Assembly: GCA_024281175.1 (NCBI GenBank)
Contig: JAMJTW010000010.1
Coordinates: forward strand, 36,976-100,975
Source of the DNA: Candidatus Thiovulum imperiosus
GTDB taxonomy: Bacteria; Campylobacterota; Campylobacteria; Campylobacterales; Thiovulaceae
DNA length: 64,000 nt
Reading direction: 5' to 3'
Part shown: positions 47,585 to 57,425 of the stretch, piece by piece
Position numbering within the stretch: position 1 is the stretch's first letter
Layout of the letters: each line of letters opens with the position of its first letter
Notes under the pieces: generated by a model
Told to the model about the DNA's origin: nothing
The model's database searches: none
The model's input: only the letters and a program-made list of their open reading frames with translations
Translations under genes and position numbers: made by a program

Positions 47585-48522
47585 AAATCTTAGTTGAAAC
47601 ACCAACTTGGCTTGGAGATAGCGTTATGGCTACTCCAATGCTTCAAAATTTAAGAAAGCTCTATCCAAATTCTGAAATATCTCTTATTGGTTCACCAGTC
47701 TCTATTCAAATTCTTCAAGGTTTTGCAGATAGATATTTTATTCTGCAAAGAGAGAAAAATCGCTTTAAAGAGATTTTAGAAATTTCAAAATCTATTGGAA
47801 AAGTAGATATTGCATTCTCTCTCAGAACTTCTATTTACTCTGGTCTTCTCCAACTTCTTACAGCAAAACAGAGAGTTGGAATCTCAAAAACTTCAAATAG
47901 ATTCTTTCTTACAGATAAAATATTTCCAAAAAATGGAATCCACCAAGTTGAAAAATATCTCTCTCTTTTAGAAAATAGTAAAGAAAGTGATTTACATCTC
48001 TACTTCTCTCCAAAAAAGTTTTCAAAAGAGACATTGGGAATTAATGCAGGAGCAACTTATGGTAGTGCGAAAAGATGGTATCCAGAGAGATTTGCTAAAG
48101 TTATTGAAAATCTCTCAAGTAGATATGAGACAATTCTTTTTGGTGGAAAAGGTGAAATTGATATAAATAGAGATATTGAGAATATCTTAAAAGAGAGAAG
48201 AGTTTCAAATTTTACAAATCTTGCTGGAAAGACTTCTATTCAAGAACTTGCTGAAAATATAGGAGGACTATCTCTTTTTATAACAAATGATAGCGGTCCA
48301 ATGCACATTGCTGGAGCTTATAAAATTCCAACAATTACTATTTTTGGTTCTACAAATCATACTGAAACAGACCAGTGGAAAAATGAAAAAAGTTTCATTG
48401 TTAGAAAAGAGATGGAATGTTCTCCTTGTATGAAAAGGGAGTGTCCTCTAAAACACCACAACTGCATGAAAGAGATATATCCAGAAGATATTTTAAAAGT
48501 TATTTCAGAATTCAAACTATAA
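47581..48522 (+). CDS. waaF: Lipopolysaccharide heptosyltransferase (WaaF-like)
   Basis: 313 aa; PTWLGDSVMATPMLQNLRKLYP, ITNDSGPMHIAGA. Confidence 0.85.
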   Translation: MKILVETPTWLGDSVMATPMLQNLRKLYPNSEISLIGSPVSIQILQGFADRYFILQREKNRFKEILEISKSIGKVDIAFSLRTSIYSGLLQLLTAKQRVGISKTSNRFFLTDKIFPKNGIHQVEKYLSLLENSKESDLHLYFSPKKFSKETLGINAGATYGSAKRWYPERFAKVIENLSSRYETILFGGKGEIDINRDIENILKERRVSNFTNLAGKTSIQELAENIGGLSLFITNDSGPMHIAGAYKIPTITIFGSTNHTETDQWKNEKSFIVRKEMECSPCMKRECPLKHHNCMKEIYPEDILKVISEFKL

Positions 48523-48820
48523 AAACTGCTAACCAAATTGTGGGATTTTCAGTATAAGTTACTTTGTGTTTCTGATGAGCTTTGATGTAGAGAAAATCGC
48601 CTTTTGCAAGGTAGAAAATTTCACCATTCTCATATTTTATAATAGCACTTCCACTTAGAATTACTACAAATTCATCTTCGTCTTGGTCATACCAAAAATC
48701 TTCAGGTGTGGTTTGACCATAAGAAACTATTCTCTCTACTTTTACTTTTTCGTTTTGAAATACTGTTTGAAAAAACTCTTCTCTACTATTTTCTGGAATA
48801 TTTTGGAGGAAATTGAACAT
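48512..48820 (-). CDS. Cupin-domain protein
   Basis: 102 aa; EDEFVVILSGSAIIKYENGEIFYLAKGDFLYIKAHQKH. Confidence 0.75.
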   Translation of the reverse strand: MFNFLQNIPENSREEFFQTVFQNEKVKVERIVSYGQTTPEDFWYDQDEDEFVVILSGSAIIKYENGEIFYLAKGDFLYIKAHQKHKVTYTENPTIWLAVFIV

Positions 48821-48892
48821 ATAATTCTTTTTTGTATAATTTTATGTTTCTTGACTTAAAAGTAGAAAGGAGGTAATTATAAGGAATAGAAA

Positions 48893-49375
48893 TTGAGAAA
48901 AATTAAGTTTAGCAAAGATAGATTAGAAGAGAAAAAGTTACTTCTTGAAATAGAGAAGATAAAATCAGAAACAGCTAAAAACAGGTCAGAAATTCAGAAA
49001 AACCTTTCTACTGTAAAGAAAGATGAGTTTGAAATTGAAATGAGACTTTTAGAAGCAAAAGACCATCGTGGTATAATATCTACATTCTTAGGTTCTGCTG
49101 TTGTTGTGCTTTTGGCATTAGTAAAACTAGATTTACACTACTTGTTTATACAAGCCGACTTGTATGTAATTGTTGTGTTATTTGGGTCAGTAGCAATAAG
49201 AACTTTAAAGAAAAATAAAGAGATAAAAAAACTAACTCTTAAATATAAACAAGAAGATATTCGACAAAGGTCAAAAATAATGAGTTTATTAGCAATAGCT
49301 ACACCAATTATTTTAGGAATAATGACTGTTGTTGCTGTTTATTGGGAAGATATTCAATATCTAATTAAAGAATAA
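48893..49375 (+). CDS. Hypothetical coiled-coil membrane protein
   Basis: 160 aa, TTG start, hydrophobic segments. Confidence 0.45.
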   Translation: MRKIKFSKDRLEEKKLLLEIEKIKSETAKNRSEIQKNLSTVKKDEFEIEMRLLEAKDHRGIISTFLGSAVVVLLALVKLDLHYLFIQADLYVIVVLFGSVAIRTLKKNKEIKKLTLKYKQEDIRQRSKIMSLLAIATPIILGIMTVVAVYWEDIQYLIKE

Positions 49376-49422
49376 ATGATTTTTTAAGTTAAGAAACAAA
49401 TTTGAACCTCTTTTCTACTTTT

Positions 49423-49438
49423 GGGGACTTTTGTCCCC
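49423..49438. terminator. GGGGAC-TTTT-GTCCCC hairpin 3' of sucD
   Basis: Perfect 6-bp stem. Confidence 0.55.
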
Positions 49439-49443
49439 GTAAG

Positions 49444-50316
49444 TTATTTAGATAAAACTTCTCTAACAGCTTTTCCAATATCAGCAGGAGAAACAACAAC
49501 TTTAACTCCAGCCTCTTCGAGAGCAGCCATTTTCTCAGCAGCAGTTCCAGCTGAACCAGAAATAATAGCTCCAGCATGTCCCATTCTCTTACCTTTTGGT
49601 GCTGTTTGACCAGCAATAAATGCAACAACAGGTTTTGTGATGTTCTCTTTAATAAACTTTGCAGCTTGAATCTCAAGATCTCCACCAATCTCACCAATCA
49701 TAACAATCGCTTCTGTTTCAGGGTCATTTTCAAACATTGGAAGAAGTTGTTTGTAAGAGAGTCCAATAATTGGGTCTCCACCAATTCCAACTGCTGTTGT
49801 AATTCCATAACCCTCTTTTACAACTTGGTTAGCTGACTCATAAGTTAGAGTTCCAGATTTAGAGATAAGTCCAACATTTCCTTTTTTGAAAATGAACCCT
49901 GGCATAATTCCGATTTTACACTCTTCAGCAGTAATGATACCTGGACAGTTTGGTCCAATTGTGTTCATTCCATGTTTTGTAGCGTAAGCCTTAGCCATAC
50001 CCATATCTTTAACTGGAGCACCCTCTGTAATGATTACAGCAAGTTCAATTCCAGCATCAGCAGCTTCCATAACAGCGTCAGCAACAAATGCAGGTGGAAC
50101 AAAAATCATAGAGACAGTTGCTCCTGTATTTTGAACAGCTTCAGAAACTGTATTGAAAACAGGTTTTCCTAAATGCTCTTGACCACCTTTGTTTGGAGTA
50201 ACACCCCCAACAATTTGAGTTCCATAATCAAGACATTGACTAGCGTGAAAAGTTCCCTCTTTTCCTGTGAAACCTTGAACTATAACTTTTGTATCTTTAT
50301 TTACTAAAATACTCAT
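49444..50316 (-). CDS. sucD: Succinate-CoA ligase alpha subunit
   Basis: 290 aa; [25 protein letters not shown]. Confidence 0.95.
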   Translation of the reverse strand: MSILVNKDTKVIVQGFTGKEGTFHASQCLDYGTQIVGGVTPNKGGQEHLGKPVFNTVSEAVQNTGATVSMIFVPPAFVADAVMEAADAGIELAVIITEGAPVKDMGMAKAYATKHGMNTIGPNCPGIITAEECKIGIMPGFIFKKGNVGLISKSGTLTYESANQVVKEGYGITTAVGIGGDPIIGLSYKQLLPMFENDPETEAIVMIGEIGGDLEIQAAKFIKENITKPVVAFIAGQTAPKGKRMGHAGAIISGSAGTAAEKMAALEEAGVKVVVSPADIGKAVREVLSK

Positions 50317-50334
50317 TCTTATCCTTTTAAATTT

Positions 50335-50670
50335 TTATTCTTGAACTCCATAGCACTTTTCTATTTCCAAACTTTTTAAGTTTTCCAACCTGCTATTAGA
50401 ATAGTCATGTTCAATTCCACTTATAAGAATAAATGGAAGTAACAGTAAATCAAACTCACTATAAGTAACAGGAGTCCTATTTCTTCTAGCAATTTCTAAC
50501 TCAATTTCAATCTTCCTCTTTTTTTCACGAACCTCATCGCAACTCAAAACAGAGTCATAATAGAATTCGCTTTTATAGGGTAGGCTAGGTGAAGTTGGAG
50601 AACTTGAAAGCTCTCGTTCATAAAATTCAGCGAAAAGAAAAATAGGAAATAGAAGAAGTGCTATTTTCAT
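50335..50670 (-). CDS. Hypothetical exported protein
   Basis: 111 aa with signal-like N-terminus. Confidence 0.4.
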   Translation of the reverse strand: MKIALLLFPIFLFAEFYERELSSSPTSPSLPYKSEFYYDSVLSCDEVREKKRKIEIELEIARRNRTPVTYSEFDLLLLPFILISGIEHDYSNSRLENLKSLEIEKCYGVQE

Positions 50671-51110
50671 GATATTAATGGCTTTATAGAATTAACTCGA
50701 CATTTGATGAGGTCTAGGAAATCTGGAAATTTTGAAATATCTAACTCAGGTTTATTTCCTGGTAAATACTTTATCTTTCCCCAAATATTTTCAAGTTCAT
50801 CATTTGTAACTGGTTTATTCAATACTTGAATATCTTTTAAATGATACTCTCCAAAATGTCCATCATCAGATTCTTCGTATTTTTTAACATTAACAAGTTC
50901 AGCAAGAGCTATTAAATGCTTTTTGTATCTAAATAATAAAAGAGTTTTTTTACTAGAGTCAAACTTTATTCCTCTCTTTTTATAACGGAAAAATTGATTC
51001 TCTCTTTTTGGATAAGTATTTACATAATATTCCTCTTGAACTTCTTCAATAGACTTATTATTAAACTCTTCTTCTGTTGTAGGAACAATTAAAATTCTCG
51101 AATAAACCAC
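50667..51110 (-). CDS. Hypothetical protein
   Basis: 147 aa ORF between sucC and sucD. Confidence 0.5.
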   Translation of the reverse strand: MVYSRILIVPTTEEEFNNKSIEEVQEEYYVNTYPKRENQFFRYKKRGIKFDSSKKTLLLFRYKKHLIALAELVNVKKYEESDDGHFGEYHLKDIQVLNKPVTNDELENIWGKIKYLPGNKPELDISKFPDFLDLIKCRVNSIKPLIS

Positions 51111-51116
51111 TTGACT

Positions 51117-52280
51117 CTATTTACTAGCTTCGACTACTTTTTTTGCACCATCAACTAGATTATCAGCAGAGATGATATTTTCAATTTGTGAATTTCTTAA
51201 AATCTCAGCAGCCTCTTCAGCATTTGTTCCATCAAGTCTAACAACAACTGGAACATCAACTTTTGTTATTTTTGTAGCTTCAAGAATACCGTTAGCAACT
51301 CTATCACATCGAACAATTCCACCAAAAATATTTACAAAGATAGCTTTAACATTTGGGTCTTGGAGAATGATTTCAAAACCTTTTGCAACTGTTTGAGGGT
51401 TAGCTCCTCCACCCACATCAAGGAAGTTCGCAGGTTGTCCGCCCTCATGTTTAATGATGTCCATTGTAGCCATAGCAAGACCAGCACCATTAACCATACA
51501 ACCAACTTGTCCATCAAGTTTTATATAGCTAAGTCCAAACTGTTTTGCTTCTGTCTCCGTAGGCTCCTCTTCTGAAAGGTCTCTCATCGCTTCAATATCA
51601 GCTTGTCTTCCAAGAGCATTATCATCAAAGCCCATTTTCCCGTCAAGAGCGATAAATTTGCTTTCTCCTGTTTTAATTAGAGGATTAATTTCCACCATTT
51701 CAGCGTCAGTATCCATATAAGCGTTGTAAAGTGCGAAAACAAGTTTTCCAAAATGCTTCTGCTCCTCTTTTGATAGTCCAAGACCAAAAGCTAATTCTCT
51801 AGCATGAAAACCTTGAATTCCAATTGCTGGGTCTACCGCAACTGTTACGATTTTTTCAGGAGTCTCTTCAGCAACAGTCTCAATATCCATACCACCTTCA
51901 GTTGAAGCCATAAAAATAGGCATCTCTTTAGCTCTATCTAAAACTACGGAAAGGTAGTATTCAGATTGGATATCAGCACCCTCTTCGATATAAACTTTCT
52001 GAACAAGTTTTCCTTCAGGTCCAGTTTGGTGTGTAACAAGTTGCATTCCAAGAATAGCAGTTGCGTGTTCTCGAACCTCATCGAGAGATTTAGCTAGTTT
52101 TACACCACCGCCAAGACCTCGACCTCCAGCATGAATTTGAGCTTTTACAACCCAGATATTTCCACCTAACTCTTCAGCATTCTTTACTGCTTCATCTACT
52201 GTATTAGCGATAATTCCCCGTGGAGTTGGAACACCATACTTTTTGAAAATCTCTTTTGCTTGATATTCGTGAATATTCAA
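51117..52280 (-). CDS. sucC: Succinate-CoA ligase beta subunit
   Basis: 387 aa; MNIHEYQAKEIFKKYGVPTPRG. Confidence 0.97.
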   Translation of the reverse strand: MNIHEYQAKEIFKKYGVPTPRGIIANTVDEAVKNAEELGGNIWVVKAQIHAGGRGLGGGVKLAKSLDEVREHATAILGMQLVTHQTGPEGKLVQKVYIEEGADIQSEYYLSVVLDRAKEMPIFMASTEGGMDIETVAEETPEKIVTVAVDPAIGIQGFHARELAFGLGLSKEEQKHFGKLVFALYNAYMDTDAEMVEINPLIKTGESKFIALDGKMGFDDNALGRQADIEAMRDLSEEEPTETEAKQFGLSYIKLDGQVGCMVNGAGLAMATMDIIKHEGGQPANFLDVGGGANPQTVAKGFEIILQDPNVKAIFVNIFGGIVRCDRVANGILEATKITKVDVPVVVRLDGTNAEEAAEILRNSQIENIISADNLVDGAKKVVEASK

Positions 52281-52375
52281 GTTTTTCCTTTTCCATAAGA
52301 TTTATTTTTTTCATTTTATCAAATCTAACCAAAAGGAAAACTTTTTATGTTTAGAAGAAAGAGTAGAAATATAAA

Positions 52376-53593
52376 CTATATCATTTTATTATCATCTTCT
52401 ACTGCTTTTTGGAACTCTTCAGAAAATTCTGGAAATACTGAACGAACAGCAGTCCATGCTGGAAGAACACTAACACCCATTGGGTCTTCAAGAAATGTTT
52501 GGTGAGCAATTTCAAGAGTCTCTTCAAAAGCAGAAATTGCTTCAAATTCCATTTGACGAAGATAGGAGAGACCATTTATTTTAGAAAGAGCATTATATTT
52601 TGCTATGGCAAGTCTGGACTCTCTATGATAAGCTGAAGTTATAGTTTTTAAATTTGATGGAGTAAATATAACACCTTGTTGGCTCATCTCTCTAAAAATA
52701 GCTTGAGCTATTTCACTAGCCATTTTTAAAATCCCTTGGTCAATATACTCTTTTGTCATATTCTGATGTTTATGTTCATAAGACTCCATAATTTCAGTTT
52801 GACAAATTCTATTTGTAGAGGTGTTGTTATAGACTTCGCTCAGAGTAGAAACTTCTAAACCCCAAGTTGGTGAAATTCGAATACCTCTAGCAAGAGAGCG
52901 GATAAATGCAAATTCACCAGAAAGAGAGTATCTAAAACTATCCATATACTCTAAATAGTCGCTTTTTCCAAGAGTTCTCTCAATAGCCTTAATTAGAGGA
53001 GTGAAAAACAACCTCATCACTCTACCATGAAGTTTTCCAGTAACTCTTGCATAATACCCTTTATTGAATTCAAAATCGAGAGCTGGGTGAACAACAGGAT
53101 AGAGCAATCTAGCAGGAATTTCTCGAGTGTAATTTATAATATCAGCATCATGAAAAGCTATTGCATAAGCATTGACATCTGTAAGAACATATCCAGTTGA
53201 GAGCCAAACATTTCGCCCTTTTCCTGAATAGTCTATTCCTCTAAAACCTGCATCATCTAACTTTTGAAGTAGAGCTTTAATTCTATCTCCATCATTCCAG
53301 ATAACATCAACTTTTGTTGGAAAGTTGGCAACTAAACTTTTAACATATAGAAACTCCTCTTTTGAAGCCTTGTCAAGACCTATCACTATCTTGTACAGAT
53401 AGTTCACTTTCTTCAACTCATCAAGGATTTTGAAAATAGGCTTGTTTTGGAATTCAGAGTATAGTGCAGGAATGATTAGAGTCATAGTTCTTCTTTTGGA
53501 AAACTCGGAAAGTTCCTCTTCCATCGCCTCTAAACTTCTATTTCCAACATTATGTAGAGTTGTTATCACTCCATTTTGAAAAAAGTCTGCCAA
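52376..53593 (-). CDS. Glycosyltransferase (glucosyl-3-phosphoglycerate synthase-like)
   Basis: 405 aa; GNRSLEAMEEELSEFSKRRTMTLIIPALYSE, FHDADIINY. Confidence 0.65.
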   Translation of the reverse strand: MADFFQNGVITTLHNVGNRSLEAMEEELSEFSKRRTMTLIIPALYSEFQNKPIFKILDELKKVNYLYKIVIGLDKASKEEFLYVKSLVANFPTKVDVIWNDGDRIKALLQKLDDAGFRGIDYSGKGRNVWLSTGYVLTDVNAYAIAFHDADIINYTREIPARLLYPVVHPALDFEFNKGYYARVTGKLHGRVMRLFFTPLIKAIERTLGKSDYLEYMDSFRYSLSGEFAFIRSLARGIRISPTWGLEVSTLSEVYNNTSTNRICQTEIMESYEHKHQNMTKEYIDQGILKMASEIAQAIFREMSQQGVIFTPSNLKTITSAYHRESRLAIAKYNALSKINGLSYLRQMEFEAISAFEETLEIAHQTFLEDPMGVSVLPAWTAVRSVFPEFSEEFQKAVEDDNKMI

Positions 53594-53606
53594 CTTTACC
53601 TCCTTA

Positions 53607-53816
53607 CTATCTGTTTAAAGCAACAGCTATCATCAATTCTGTATCACTCTTTTCAACAAGTGAGAAACTATGTTTTTTACAAAAAGTCTCATTCATCTCT
53701 TCAACTAACTCATTCGCTTCTGCAAGAGCTGCCTCTTTTGTTTCAAAGTTTTGAGTTTGTGGAATTTCAGCTCTTTTAGCACAGCCACAAAGTTTCTCAA
53801 CTGTAAGATTTACCAT
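53607..53816 (-). CDS. Small hypothetical protein
   Basis: 69 aa ORF just upstream of the glycosyltransferase gene, same strand. Confidence 0.45.
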   Translation of the reverse strand: MVNLTVEKLCGCAKRAEIPQTQNFETKEAALAEANELVEEMNETFCKKHSFSLVEKSDTELMIAVALNR

Positions 53817-53877
53817 ATATATTTCCTTTTTCCTGAAATGGTATCAGATTTTTTACTTTTAGAATGGAAATCAGGCT

Positions 53878-54969
53878 TCAACTCTCTTTTTTATAAGTTG
53901 GTAGTGGAATTCCGCTACCTTGAGTAGCTTTCTCTATAAATCTTGGAATTGTTTTTAGTTGTCCTTTTTGAAGTTTTTTAAGTCTATCGATGAGGTGAAA
54001 TTCCCAATCTTCTTTTGTCTTGTCAGCTCTCTCCAGTAGAAAACTATTTATCTCTTCATTGTAAGATTTATGAACAGAAGCAATTCCAGAGATGATAGAG
54101 AGAATTACAAGAGAGTAGTTTGGAGAGACCTGTAAAACCTGTTTTATAGCCTCTTCTGGTTGAGAATATCCAAATATAACTTCCAAAACTTCTTCCTCTT
54201 TATGGTATATCTGTTGAAATTCTAAATCTAAGGAGCGAAGAAGCTCTTTTGGTAACTCATCACCTTTCTGTTTATTCATTAAAAATTTAAGAGATTTAGC
54301 TAAATTTTCCCAAATATCTCCCCAAGATTTGGAAATAGTTCCTGTTGGATTTTTTATTCCTTTATAATAGATGTGTCCTTTCAAAGTTTTAGTTCTTTTT
54401 ACCAAATCTCCAACCACCTCTTTATGAGTTTTATTTATTATCTCTTTATCAAAATCAACAATAAGTTTTTTAGGTTCAAGGTCAGCCAATACAGGAGGTG
54501 GTTTCTCAATTATCTCTACACAAGTATAGGCATCATCTCTGTTGCTATCTTTAAACTCTACTGAAGAGAGATACTCAACTCTTCTAAAATCTGTTTTATC
54601 AAGTTTGCAATTGTGGAAGATAGAGCCTCTTAAGGCACTATCTCGAAAATCAAATTGAGTTAAATTGCAATTTCTAAAAGTTGTATTTTGAAAATTTGTT
54701 TGAGATATAGTTACTGTATTGAGTTTGCTATTTATAATAATACACTCTCGAAAAGTTGTATTTGAGAAATTTGAGTCTGAAAAATCTGTATTGTTAAATA
54801 TAAAGCCAACGAGCTTTTTACTTCGTAAATCTATATTTTTACAGTTTATCGCTTTTGAAGAGTTTTTTATAATATATTTATTCCAGAACGCTTTTCCATT
54901 TTCAATAGACCATTTTAAAAATCTATGAATTTCATGCTGTGTATTCTTTTTAGGATATGGAATATTCAT
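53878..54969 (-). CDS. Pentapeptide-repeat protein
   Basis: 363 aa; NNTDFSDSNFSNTTFRECIIINSKLNTVTISQTNFQNTTFRNCNLTQFDFRDSALRGS. Confidence 0.75.
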   Translation of the reverse strand: MNIPYPKKNTQHEIHRFLKWSIENGKAFWNKYIIKNSSKAINCKNIDLRSKKLVGFIFNNTDFSDSNFSNTTFRECIIINSKLNTVTISQTNFQNTTFRNCNLTQFDFRDSALRGSIFHNCKLDKTDFRRVEYLSSVEFKDSNRDDAYTCVEIIEKPPPVLADLEPKKLIVDFDKEIINKTHKEVVGDLVKRTKTLKGHIYYKGIKNPTGTISKSWGDIWENLAKSLKFLMNKQKGDELPKELLRSLDLEFQQIYHKEEEVLEVIFGYSQPEEAIKQVLQVSPNYSLVILSIISGIASVHKSYNEEINSFLLERADKTKEDWEFHLIDRLKKLQKGQLKTIPRFIEKATQGSGIPLPTYKKES

Positions 54970-55529
54970 CTTAAATCCAATAGAATATGTTCTAAAATTT
55001 CTCTACTTAACTTTTTAATACTCTCATCTTTTCCATCTTCAGAAATTTCAAGAAAAATATCTTTTGCTGTCTCAAAATCTTCCAATCGGAAGTGACAAAT
55101 TGCAATTTGATATTTGACTTTATCACTTTTATAAGGTAGTTTTGCAAACTTTTGTAGAGCATCTTTAAAATTTTCCATATTGAAAAGAGAGAGAGCCTCT
55201 TCATAAATCTTATATGTATCATCTCGAAGAAGAAAGTTGTTCCACTCTTCTACTTGCCCCTTTCGAAATATTTCTATTTCATCTTTTATAAAATCATCAC
55301 TCTCTTGAACATATCCATACTCAAAAATTTGCCTTGGAAGAATGAACTTCTGAGAAAATTTATCTACGGCACTTTGTGGAAAGTCTCTTTTCGCATTTTT
55401 CCAATTCTTCCCAACTTTTACTTCTAAAATTTGCTCTACAAATGATTTAAAACCTGCAACTGACAAATAGTTATCTGTTGGCTGACCAACTAAAGTCTGA
55501 TTTTTCTGAAGATATGTGTATATAGTCAT
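54966..55529 (-). CDS. Hypothetical protein with TPR-like C-terminus
   Basis: 187 aa; overlaps start of the pentapeptide gene. Confidence 0.5.
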   Translation of the reverse strand: MTIYTYLQKNQTLVGQPTDNYLSVAGFKSFVEQILEVKVGKNWKNAKRDFPQSAVDKFSQKFILPRQIFEYGYVQESDDFIKDEIEIFRKGQVEEWNNFLLRDDTYKIYEEALSLFNMENFKDALQKFAKLPYKSDKVKYQIAICHFRLEDFETAKDIFLEISEDGKDESIKKLSREILEHILLDLR

Positions 55530-55693
55530 AACTCTCCGCTTTTCAATAAATTGAAAGTTGTAAAAAAAAAGTGAAAAGTTGAAGACTCTACAAAAACATC
55601 TTGGCGGATAAATTTTAAAAAGAATCTTCTATAAAATTTTACCAAATACAATTTTGAAATTTTAGATAAAATTTAATTTTTACAGGAATTTAT

Positions 55694-56647
55694 ATGATAA
55701 ATATCAAACAGATTCAATATTTTCCAGTTACTCTTTTTGCTGTTGTAATGGGAATGAGTGGATTGTCAATTGCATATGAGAAAGCATACCATCTTTTAGA
55801 GTTGCCAAAGTTTCCATTTGAGATACTCCTTTTCAGTTCTGTAATACTTTTCTTTAACCACATTATTGTTTATGGAATCAAAGCGGTAAAATTTCCAGAA
55901 GAGATAAAAGCTGAATTTATGCACCCTATTAGAATAAATTTCTTTCCAGCTATATCAGTTTCACTTCTTTTGCTAAGCATCGCTTTTTACAGCTACTTTC
56001 CAGTTGTATCAATACCATTGTGGTTTTTAGGAACAATACTCCATACGATTTTTACATTCTACATATTGAGTTTCTGGATAAGACACAACTTTGAGATAAG
56101 TCACTTTAATCCAGCTTGGTTTATTCCAATTGTAGGAAATATAATAATTCCAATTGTTGGAGTTGATATTTTGGGTAGTGAAGTGATGATATTCTACTTT
56201 ACAATAGGAATATTTTTCTGGATAGTTCTTTTTACAATTATTTTGTATAGAATTATTTTTCATAATGCTTTAGTGGAGAAATTTTTACCAACAATGTTTA
56301 TTCTAATAGCACCTCCTGCGGTTGGATTTATCTCATATATAAGAATAACTTTGAGTTTCGATTTCTTTGCTCATATTTTGCTATTTATAGCACTATTTTT
56401 CACTCTTCTTCTATTTTTTATGGGAAAGAGTTTTCTAAAAATTAGATATTTTGTCTCTTGGTGGGCATACACATTTCCACTAGATGCTATAACAATCGCA
56501 TCAATGGTAGCTTATCAAATTACAGGCTCACTATTTTATATGACTCTCTCTTATACTTTACTATTTATAACAACAGTAGTTATTTTAGCTGTTGGAGTTC
56601 AAACATTAATTTTTACAAACAAAAAAGAAGTTTGTATCAAGGAGTAA
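55694..56647 (+). CDS. TehA/SLAC1-family transporter
   Basis: 317 aa; FPVTLFAVVMGMSGLSIAYEKA, about 10 TM. Confidence 0.78.
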   Translation: MINIKQIQYFPVTLFAVVMGMSGLSIAYEKAYHLLELPKFPFEILLFSSVILFFNHIIVYGIKAVKFPEEIKAEFMHPIRINFFPAISVSLLLLSIAFYSYFPVVSIPLWFLGTILHTIFTFYILSFWIRHNFEISHFNPAWFIPIVGNIIIPIVGVDILGSEVMIFYFTIGIFFWIVLFTIILYRIIFHNALVEKFLPTMFILIAPPAVGFISYIRITLSFDFFAHILLFIALFFTLLLFFMGKSFLKIRYFVSWWAYTFPLDAITIASMVAYQITGSLFYMTLSYTLLFITTVVILAVGVQTLIFTNKKEVCIKE

Positions 56648-56651
56648 ATTT

Positions 56652-57155
56652 ATGAATAAAATTTTAATTTTAGTAGTAACAGCAATTGCATTTCTGTTAG
56701 GTTCAATCTTTACAGCACTTTTGCTAAACATATCAGCACCAAATATGCTAATTAAAGAGGTAACAAGTCCTTACGATTTTGAAAAGACTGTTCGAATTAT
56801 AGAAGAGAGAATAAATAAAAAAGAGGGTTGGCATGTTGTAACAACTTATGACCAAAATCATGAAGTTATTCAGCACGGAGGAGAACCGATTGGAAAGATG
56901 GCAATTATAAAATATTGTAATGGAAAACAGGCTTCAAATATGCTTATCTCTGATGATAGGAAAAAGCTATCTCCAATGATGCCAAAAGGAATATCTGTTT
57001 ATGAAGATAGTAGAGGAACAGTTCACATTGCAATGTCAAATGGTAAAGTGATGGGCAAACTTTTTGGAGGAGAAGTTGAAAAGATAATTGAAGAAGTTTC
57101 ATTGGAAGTTGAAGAGATAATGAGTTTTATGCACTTCAAATTTACAATTTTTTAA
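56652..57155 (+). CDS. DUF302-domain protein
   Basis: 167 aa; EKTVRIIEERINKKEGWHVVTTYDQ, membrane-anchored. Confidence 0.65.
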   Translation: MNKILILVVTAIAFLLGSIFTALLLNISAPNMLIKEVTSPYDFEKTVRIIEERINKKEGWHVVTTYDQNHEVIQHGGEPIGKMAIIKYCNGKQASNMLISDDRKKLSPMMPKGISVYEDSRGTVHIAMSNGKVMGKLFGGEVEKIIEEVSLEVEEIMSFMHFKFTIF

Positions 57156-57168
57156 GAGTGAAGCATTC

Positions 57169-57343
57169 GGGAGTGACCAAATAGGCTTCTGCCTCTCTTG
57201 TCATTTCGATATGAGCGTAGCGATTGAGAAATCTTGTAAACTTATCGTTTTACTCAAAGTGACGTAAAAGATTTCTCACCCAAAAGGGTTCGAAATGACA
57301 TATAAGTTATTCAAGCATAAAAATACTCTATTTGGTCAGTCCC
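57169..57343. mobile_element. MITE-like element with TIRs and 8-bp TSD
   Basis: TIRs GGGAGTGACCAAATAG / CTATTTGGTCAGTCCC (15 of 16 match as inverted repeat); flanked by AAGCATTC at 57161-57168 and 57344-57351. Confidence 0.82.
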
Positions 57344-57425
57344 AAGCATTCGCCTTACTCTAAAATCTAGGAAATCTTCTTCCTAGATTTTTTAATTGGT
57401 AAAATTAAAAAAAAGATTTCACAAT

